From Termitomyces sp. T153 (Eukaryota; Basidiomycota; Agaricomycetes; Agaricales; Lyophyllaceae), in NCBI GenBank assembly GCA_018296165.2, contig JACKQL020000003.1, positions 1 through 64,000 of the forward strand: a DNA stretch of 64,000 nt, in the 5' to 3' direction. Under the pieces are notes generated by a model. It had not been told where the DNA came from, searched no databases, and worked only from the letters and a program-made list of their open reading frames with translations. Numbering within the stretch: the stretch's first letter is position 1; each line of letters begins with the position of its first letter. This document shows positions 58,354 through 64,000 of the stretch, one piece after another. Position numbers and translations under genes: made by a program.

Positions 58354-59487
58354 ATGCCTTCAGTATCTTCTTCTGCTATTCTGCCTAGTGATCTCTCGAA
58401 CCCCTCCATACCTGAGCGTGTTATCTGCCACAAGTGGGACGGCACCAGATATAGCCGAGCCAATGGTAACTTTACTCAGTGGATGGAGAAACTTAAAGAT
58501 GCCATGATTCTCAATGGTATCTATGCATATGTCTTTGATCCCATCCTCCTGTGTCCTGAGAAGGAGATGGAGCCTTGTGCCTATGCTAATTGGAACCTGA
58601 ATGACCATCTCGCAATCACTTTCATGAAGACTGCCCTAGATGACATCGAACACCGTGATCTAATCACAGACAAGGGCGCTCAGAACTGTTTTGTTGACCT
58701 AAAAGCTTGTGCGCAGAGGGAAGGGCCTATCAAGCAAATTGCCCTCTTGCAAGAAGCCTTGTCAACATATTGTCCCCATTCTGAGTCCCTACCAGTCACG
58801 GCCAGTCGAATTACTGACACCATAAAGAGGGCCTTTGACATTGGCACTATAAACGCAGACCTCTTCACCTGTATCACTCTACTCAACAGTCTCAACAATC
58901 CTTCCTTTGAGGCACTACAGAACTCAGTTTCAACCCTTCTTAGCAAGAGCACAACGATATCACCATGTAAACCAGCTGACATTTGACTCCTAATGGAGAA
59001 TGCGCAGAACATTATCAACTCCAAGGCAAACTCCAACCATGCCATGGCCTTAAATGTGAAAGGAGGAGCTAAATCTCACAACACCAATCTACCTGGGCAC
59101 AATCATGGCCCAGGCGCAGCTTGCTGTGAGAACTGCCATTCGTGTGGACGACCATGTCAAGGACACACACAGCCATTTTGCATCCAGAGAGGGGGAGGAA
59201 TGGCTGGAAAGTCTATTGCTGATGCACAGGCTGCTCAGAAGGCCTCAAAGAAGAAATTGGAGAGTTCTTCAGATGGCACTACTATTCCAGCAAAAACCTA
59301 CGTTGCTGTCACTGGGATAGATGGAAAATTATGGTATGTTGATCCGATGAAACTTGGGCAACTCCCTGCCCCTCCTGAGACCACAGCATTTGCAGGTATA
59401 ACTGCCACACAAATACCTACCCCGGCACCAGAATTTTCAACCAAATGCTGGGAACATGCCGGCTTCATGGCATTTGAAGAGGCATGA
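58354..59487 (+). pseudogene. Copia gag region
   Basis: Starts at ATG 58354. The first 210 codons resemble the copia gag (UBN2-like) polyprotein: FTQWMEKLKDAMILNG, YANWNLNDHLAITFMKTAL. A TGA at 58984 and another at 59485 break the frame. A Cys/His cluster (CCENCHSCGRPC...C) near 59122-59185 takes the place of a zinc knuckle. The remainder is otherwise open in the same frame. Confidence 0.8.
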
Positions 59488-62400
59488 GCAAATGTTGACT
59501 GGGCTGAACATACTAAGCTGATCAAAGAATGCATACTTGCTGTGGATATCTCCCCAATCACTCAGGCAAAACATACACCACTTACCTCCCCGAGTTCCAC
59601 ACCATTCCTTGTTGACTCTGGAGCCACTGTGCATATATCCTCCTGCCGCAATGATTTCTTCACCTTACGCCCTATCCCACCACGCATTGTAAAAGGTCTT
59701 GGGGGTTCATCTGTTGCTGCAATTGGCATTGGCAATATACGTCTCCACATTGCAAAAGGAACAAACATTGTTCTAGAAGATGCATTATACATTTCCAATG
59801 TGACTGTCCGTCTTGTGACTGTCAGTTCCCTTGCCACTCGGTCCGGTCTTGATTCTCTGTTCAATGATGTTAGCGTCAGAATTATTAAAAGAGCTACTCG
59901 CACACTTGTAGCACAGGGCCCACTCATTCCAAATCAGCATCTCTATTCTCTAAATCTTGACTCAGCATTCACTGAACACCATGCCCTCACAACTCAACAT
60001 GCTGCTGACCTTGAAACTTGGCACCAATGCCTTGGACACGCCAACTATCAAACAATCATTGACATGGCAAAAACTGGATTAGTTCCAGGTATGCCCCTCA
60101 CCTTTCCCACTAAGCTGGCCAAGTGCAACTCATGCATCCTTGGAAAACAGACCAGGACTGCAGTGCCTAAAGTACGAAAGGAGGAGTGAAGAGCAAAACA
60201 GAAGCTTGAAATAGTCTGGGTGGATCTCATGGGGCCACAGGCAATTGTGTCTTGTAATGGGTATCAATATGTAATGAACCTTGTTGATGACTTTACAAAT
60301 GAACACTGGACTATCCTGCTCAAAGCTAAGGGTGATGCACTCACACATCTTAAGGCATGGCAAATTGCATGGGAAAATGAGATTCAAGGGAAACTTGGTA
60401 TATATTGGACAGGTCATGATGGCGAGCTAGAAGGACATAAAATGGAAGAATGGCTTCTCTCTCAAGGATCAGAACACCAGCATGGCGCAGCATACACATC
60501 TGCTCACATCGGATGCATAGAACAAATGCATTGAACCATCATGGGAAAGGCACGTGCAATGAGGATTGCAACTGGATGTCCGCCAAACATGTGGGATGAG
60601 TTTTATCTCACGGCATCACACCTCCACAAAAGAACTCTTTCAAAATCATTCAAAGGCATCACCCCACACAAAGCCTGGACCAGATGCAGACCAAATTACT
60701 CCTATATGTGTGAAATTGGCTGCAAGGTGTTTGTACTAATTTTGGCAACACACAACCCAAAAATCTATGCACAGTCGATTGAATGTATATTGGTCAGATA
60801 CTTACAAAACTCAAAAGCATACAGATGTTATGAGAAGAAGACAGGAAAGATATATGAAACTTACCATGTTAAGTTCTGTGAAAGCCATGATGGACACCCT
60901 CATCCCATAGTACCAATCCCCAATAACATCTCAGCAGAAGAACGTTCTACCCTTGACAACATTAATCAAGTCCTGGATGACACTGACATCTATAATGAAG
61001 ATGACCTTATTCCCACAGGAGGAGCTACCCTACCTGATCCTATCCAACCTCAGGCCGATCTAGAACCCATTCAAGTTGTTCAACAAGGAAACAGGCAAGA
61101 TGTTCAAAATCCAGTGCTAGAATTGCATCAATCTAACCAAGCCTGAGTACCAACCATCAGAGCAGACCCAGAGAATGCACCGCCATCCCAAGTACAACAA
61201 GCCATACAAGAATCCATTGAGGCAGGACAATGCATACGTGCAGCTCAAGCTGAGCATTGACGGGATGGAAATGGGAATATCCCTGATCAGGCTCCAGCTG
61301 TGGATCAACAGCCCAAAGTACCTGATCAGGTGCCAAGAGCTTTTGATCAGGAACCAGACATACTAGATCTCGCCAACATCGCATCAATGGAGGACATTGA
61401 GCACCTTCTTGCAGCTGTAGAGGACCTGCAGAATGACCCCACATACTAGATCTCGCCAACATCGCATCAATGGAGGACATTGAGCACCTTCTTGCAGCTG
61501 TAGAGGACCTGCAGAATGACCCCATGGCACCAGACATCAGTGACAAACCACGGACTTGGAGCGAAGCCAAACAGTCAGCAGATAAGGATGCGTGGACAAA
61601 GGCTTACCAAGACGAGCTCGATTCCCTCCGTGATATAGAGGCTTACAAACTAGTCCCACGATCGGCAGTACCGGCTGGGCAGAAGGTCAGGACAGGTCAA
61701 CCAGTCTTCAAAATCAAGCATGATGAGCATGGGAACGCAGTTTGATTCAAGGTGTGACCAGTATTCCAAGGATATGAACAAGTTCATGAACACGATTACA
61801 ATAAAACTACTTCCCCAACAGTGTGGATGGAATCATGGCAAATCCTACTCCATTTGGCTGCTGCGAAGGGATGGGATGCTACACAAATCGATGTCAAGAC
61901 GGCTTTCCTCTATGGTGTCCTACTTAAAGATGAAATACAATATATGAAACAACCCAAAGGATTCGAAGAAGAAGGGAAGGAGGACTGGGTATGGATGTTG
62001 GTGTGAGGACTCTATGGGATGAAACAGGCAGGAAGGATTTGGAATGGTAATGTGAATGAGAATATGCTCTCATGGGGGTTCAAACGTCTAGCATGCGAGT
62101 CATGCATTTACTTTCGAACTACTGACCAGGGCACCACAATCGCAGCCTTACACGTCGATGACTTCCTCTCAATTGCAAGCAACAAGGAAGAGAACAAATG
62201 TTTCAAGAATCAAATGAGGCAAGTGTGGACTATTTCTGATTTGGGCTTGCCATGCTTCATTGTTGGAATTGCCATTGAATGGGACCATGAGAACCGGACA
62301 GTCAAACTTTCACAGAAAGTGCTCATTGACAAGATCATCAACCAATTTGGACAGAAGGATGCCATGCTACTCTTGTTGCCCATGGACCCTAACTCCAAAC

Positions 62401-63104
62401 TGAGGCGAGTTAATCGCAAGAACCTGACTCAGGAGGAGCAATGCACTCTCGAACAAACTCCATATCGCCAACTTGCCAAATCTACATGCCCTGATATTGC
62501 CTTCGGAGTTCAACAACTCAGCCAATATCTTGACTCTTATGCTACCCCGCATTGGAATGTGGCAATTCAACTTGTTTGATATTTGAAAGGGACATGAGAT
62601 CTCCAGCTCCACCTAGGTGGCCGCGACATAGATATGAGACTGATAGGATGCACTGACTCTGATTGGGCTAGTTGCCCAGATACGAGGTGAAGTGTTGGGG
62701 GCTACACTTGGAACATGGGATCTGGGGCAATTTCATGGGCAGCCAGGAAACAACAAACAGTGGCGGCTTCATCCTGCAAGGCCGAGTACATGGCGGCATT
62801 TGAGAGTGCCCAGGAGTGTATCTGGCTTTGAGCCTTGCTGAAGGAGATTAATCACAACAAAAACTCACAGCCCACATGCATTTTCTGTGACAATGATTCA
62901 GCCATTGCCCTATCCAAGGACCCCCTTCTCCATGCCCACATCAAACACGTTGATATAAAATATCATTTTCTTTGTGAATGAGTCCAATCTCAAGAACTGG
63001 TCCTACTCTGAGTGCCCTCTAAAAACAATACTGCTGACATATTCACTAAACCCCTTCCATTACCCACATTCAAACATCTTCGCCCACATCTTGGTCTCCG
63101 TTGA
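59488..63104 (+). pseudogene. Copia pol: protease, integrase, RT, RNase H
   Basis: Protease active site LVDSGATVHIS near 59611. Integrase zinc region H..C..C (WHQCLGHANYQ, CNSCILGKQ) and catalytic core start (VDLMGPQ) near 60020-60300. RT begins near 61550 (TWSEAKQSADKDAWTKAYQ), with TQIDVKTAFLYG, LYGMKQAGRIWN and ALHVDDFLSIAS (catalytic DD). RNase H has TDSDWASCPDTR, SSCKAEYMA and HVDIKYHFL. In-frame TGA codons are at 60187, 60532, 61144, 61258, 61743, 61755, 62004, 62577, 62595, 62688, 62829, 62979 and 63009. There is no in-frame TAA or TAG outside the duplication. The domain order is fully copia-like, but the element is non-functional on its own. Confidence 0.9.
61359..61524 (+). repeat. 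83-bp tandem duplication inside copia pol
   Basis: The segment from CATACTAGATCTCGCC to the end of CTGCAGAATGACCCCA is present twice in tandem (61359-61441, 61442-61524). Since 83 is not a multiple of three, the frame shifts by exactly the amount seen between the upstream integrase part and the downstream RT part. Confidence 0.92.
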
Positions 63105-63154
63105 ACCATGCCATACTTCCACACACAAGGAGGAGTGTCTATGCTGAGGAGGAG

Positions 63155-63481
63155 TGTTGGACTTTGGCCATCGCATCAAACAATGATGGTGCCACCATAG
63201 ACACTCACTATGTATGGCCAGACATTGTCTGTCACACTGTGAACAATGGTTCATTGTTCTCAGTGCGCATGTCTATATATTCTCACTATACCTAGATAGA
63301 ATCCTCAGTCATTTGTATCAGACTGAGGGTGAGTAAATACCTTTTTTATACATCACATGCACATACTGACTGTACATAGTATTGATTTCAGTCTTACTAG
63401 GTACAGTTTAATCTTAGTCATTTGTATCGGACTGAGGTATTGATTTCAGTCTTACTAGTATCCTGGTCTGGACTTCTAACA
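63155..63481 (+). repeat. Copia right LTR (327 bp)
   Basis: Same ends as the left LTR. By eye it differs at about 13 bases and one 2-bp indel. At four places the left copy has TG or CA where the right has the opposite, as expected from deamination of ancestral CG. Confidence 0.93.
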
Positions 63482-63486
63482 TACAT

Positions 63487-64000
63487 AGCCAAGCACATTG
63501 CAGAGCTAGTATTTGCCAAAGTATACAAATTCCATAGCCTACCACATGCCATTGTGAGTGATAGAGACTCATATTTTACCAGCATGTTCTGGTCTCACTT
63601 ACATGCCTTGATTGGAACCCAGTTGAGACTGTCATCCTCATACCACCCTGAGACAGATGGGGCCATGGAAAGGGCCAATCACACTGTGACCCAAATGATT
63701 AGGCAGTGCATAGGAACCAACCAGCAAGATTGGGTTCCCAAGCTACCCACTATTAAATTCACCATCAACATCACATGTTCAGACAGCACCAGCTATTCAC
63801 CCTTCTTTCTTAATTCAAAACATGTGCCTAGGGCCCTCACCTGGAACCAGGCACTGGCTGAAGAGTATGCTGGAGTATGGGTATTTGCTCAGCATTTATG
63901 CATGGCCATAATGGCTGCTCATGATAGTATCATAGCCACTTGAGTAAAGCAGACCAGAGCTGCTAACAGAAAATGCAGACCATCCCTGTTCACTAAGGGA
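63487..64000 (+). mobile_element. Gypsy integrase, right part (continues past the window)
   Basis: Continuation of the integrase core after the copia insertion: HIAELVFAKVYKFHSLP, IVSDRDSYFTSMFW, then SSSYHPETDGAMERANHTV, with the D and E of the DDE triad. A TGA at about 63941 interrupts the frame (AT*VKQTRAANRK). The element runs off the end of the window. Confidence 0.88.

Larger units (their letters stand above)
57866..63481 (+). mobile_element. Ty1/copia retrotransposon nested in the gypsy integrase (5616 bp)
   Basis: A complete element by structure: LTRs at both ends (TGTTGG...TAACA), 5-bp target-site duplications TACAT (57861-57865 and 63482-63486), a polypurine run GAGGAGGAG just before the right LTR, and copia order gag, protease, integrase, RT, RNase H. 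The coding frame runs from 58354 to 63104 and is broken by 15 in-frame TGA codons and one 83-bp tandem duplication. Removing the element and one target copy restores the gypsy integrase frame across the site. Confidence 0.95.

Noticed and set aside
58354..63104. Reassigned UGA codon explaining the TGA stops
   Set aside because: Ordinary genes here end at TGA (for example synthase 2 and UbiA) and the LTR differences show CpG deamination, so reassignment is not needed.

Overview
The window looks like nuclear DNA of a mushroom-forming basidiomycete (Agaricomycetes). The signs are genes split by many 48-69 bp GT-AG introns, two TRI5-like sesquiterpene synthases, a UbiA prenyltransferase, a myo-inositol-type sugar transporter, a carnosine N-methyltransferase homologue, ISY1, an intron-containing tRNA-Ala, and decayed Ty3/gypsy and Ty1/copia elements. 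No prokaryotic features were seen. All gene models were built by reading splice sites by eye.

Region 1 (1-25 kb) is repeat-rich accessory DNA, probably subtelomeric or an element. Three large genes lie head to tail on the minus strand: paralogue P2 (17010-11967, 1255 aa), a zinc-finger/tyrosine-recombinase-like/RecQ-like helicase protein (11636-5920, 1766 aa) and paralogue P1 (5520-1382, 1184 aa). All three models close with exact reading frames. 31 of their 42 introns carry the same inverted-repeat hairpin (arms close to ATCTTATAAACTGCTC and GAGCAGATTCTAAGAT), which is how introner elements look. In P2 one 33-nt exon plus its 56-nt hairpin intron has been amplified into 14 copies with an exact 89-bp period, giving an 11-residue protein repeat in which every repeat is its own exon. 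Upstream of P2 the same hairpin recurs about 35 times in non-coding satellite DNA (17.8-24.4 kb). Two exact 2524-bp units there also carry copies of the P2 promoter, start codon and first exons. All three genes share a TTATGTAAT motif 4-13 nt upstream of their start codons.

Region 2 (25-45 kb) is ordinary gene space: a 2OG-Fe(II) oxygenase-like protein, a sugar transporter, an N2227-type methyltransferase and ISY1 as a divergent pair, a gene-poor stretch, a UbiA prenyltransferase, tRNA-Ala(CGC), and a large FHA-domain/AT-hook-like gene. None of the introns read here carries the hairpin.

Region 3 (45-54 kb) is a small terpene locus: a 788-bp tandem repeat, TRI5-like synthase 1, a minus-strand F-box protein, TRI5-like synthase 2 and a short-chain dehydrogenase. 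The two synthases have matching exon structure and are recent tandem duplicates.

Region 4 (55-64 kb) is nested retrotransposons. A degenerate Ty3/gypsy element, with gag fused to the end of RT by an internal deletion, is interrupted inside its integrase by a 5616-bp Ty1/copia element. The copia element has 329/327-bp LTRs and a TACAT target duplication. All 15 premature stops in its frame are TGA, and several LTR differences are TG on one side and CA on the other, the mark of CpG deamination.
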